From the NCBI RefSeq assembly GCF_028769735.1, contig NC_088171.1, positions 94,286,912 to 94,350,911 on the forward strand: 64,000 bases of DNA, read 5' to 3'. Of the stretch, positions 63,175 through 64,000 are shown piece by piece. How positions within the stretch are numbered: position 1 is the stretch's first letter; each line of letters opens with the position of its first letter. Below the pieces are notes generated by a model, which did no database searches, was not told where the DNA came from, and was given only the letters and a program-made list of their open reading frames with translations. The position numbers were made by a program, and so were the translations under genes. This stretch comes from Zonotrichia leucophrys gambelii. Taxonomy: Eukaryota > Chordata > Aves > Passeriformes > Passerellidae.

Positions 63175-64000
63175 AGTGTTACGCATAGAAAGAAATTATA
63201 ATGACAAAACCTGTATGCTGAAATTACTGGTAGTTACCTGAGAACAAAAACTCTAGTTGTGGAGATGACTGAAAAAATGTAATGTGTTTTTCTTTTTTTT
63301 TTATTTACTCCTTGAGAAACTCTCAGAGTGAATTCTCAGATCTCTGTCTAATTATTTAAAAGAGCTTGAAAGATTGGAACAGATACCCAAAATTTGGTGA
63401 CTCTTTCCAAATTCCAAATATCACATATGTTAAGGTGCTCAGCAATTACACCGGTCTTGTCCATTGTTTTGCTGTCAAACATAATTAAAAGTGAATTTTT
63501 CAGCTGTACATCATACAAGCAGACTACACAATGTTATATTAGAAAGGGATTGTTGCACAGATATATTGTCAAATTATTTCTTTTCTACTACTTAACTCTC
63601 AAATTAGATTATTTTAGCAGAACCTGAGTTAAAAATGGAGCTTTAATTTTTAGCATAGGTTTGCTCAGTTTGGAATAAGACTCAATAGTGACTCATTCCA
63701 AATATATATTGATTTTCTTTAATATATTACACAGGTTATAATTAATTCTTCAAAGAATAGCTTCGTTTCAGACAAATTTGTCATTTAACTGTCATAAAAT
63801 ATACATACCATAAAACACTAGTGTGTGACGGAGTATCCTAAATTAGCTATTTGAAAGGAGAGTGACAAAATGGAAAATTGACACAAATGACTTCTGCTCC
63901 CAAGTTTTTAATTTAATATCAGCTGGACTACCTACCTGCTTTTTACTAATTGCACTCACACAGGAAAATAGTACTGCCTTCTGAATATATCACACTGAAA
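63175..64000. other. Non-coding AT-rich DNA
   Basis: No recognisable feature. It may include the decayed C-terminal end and 3' UTR of the L1-clade element, but I cannot show this. Confidence 0.45.

Overview
This window reads as vertebrate nuclear DNA, most probably from a bird and probably a passerine. It is AT-rich and dominated by short A/T runs and microsatellites. It carries two 3'-end fragments of CR1 LINEs, the dominant bird retrotransposon, and a sequence I recognise as a solo LTR of the kind common in songbirds. These assignments rest on remembered consensus sequences, not on a search. I found no convincing protein-coding exon, tRNA, rRNA, snRNA or known microRNA. Nearly all open frames are short, unconserved-looking and on both strands, as expected of intronic or intergenic DNA. 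None of the bacterial feature classes (operons, ribosome binding sites, CRISPR) applies.

Layout. 1-10.3 kb: unique DNA with a 30-bp tandem duplication (1.0 kb), a GC-rich patch (5.1 kb) and MIR-like SINE relics (5.5 and 7.8 kb). 10.38-10.64 kb: minus-strand CR1 3' end. 16.6-17.2 kb: solo LTR on the plus strand. 22.3-23.1 kb: a perfect palindrome, then an AT-rich block with a stem-loop that looks like a conserved non-coding element. 28.3-29.7 kb: candidate regulatory blocks around a GC-rich patch. 30.9-31.5 kb: 42 perfect copies of TCCTC followed by a plus-strand CR1 3' end. 36.9-41.8 kb: further MIR-like relics. 42-43.4 kb: candidate conserved blocks. 44.43 kb: a 32-bp TG...CA miniature with a 5-bp direct repeat on each side. 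46.67-47.31 kb: an old CR1-type LINE tail next to a hAT transposase fragment. 49.5-49.8 kb: an unrecognised open frame with an in-frame 18-bp duplication. 62.38-63.17 kb: a decayed reverse transcriptase of the L1 clade.

The features do not form a pathway. They are successive layers of mobile-element debris: very old (MIR, L1 clade, hAT, old CR1), then bird CR1, then LTR, then a recent microsatellite expansion. The most unusual items are the L1-clade remnant in an otherwise bird-like genome, the old CR1/hAT pair that is still readable, the 42-copy pentanucleotide array and the 32-bp LTR-like miniature.
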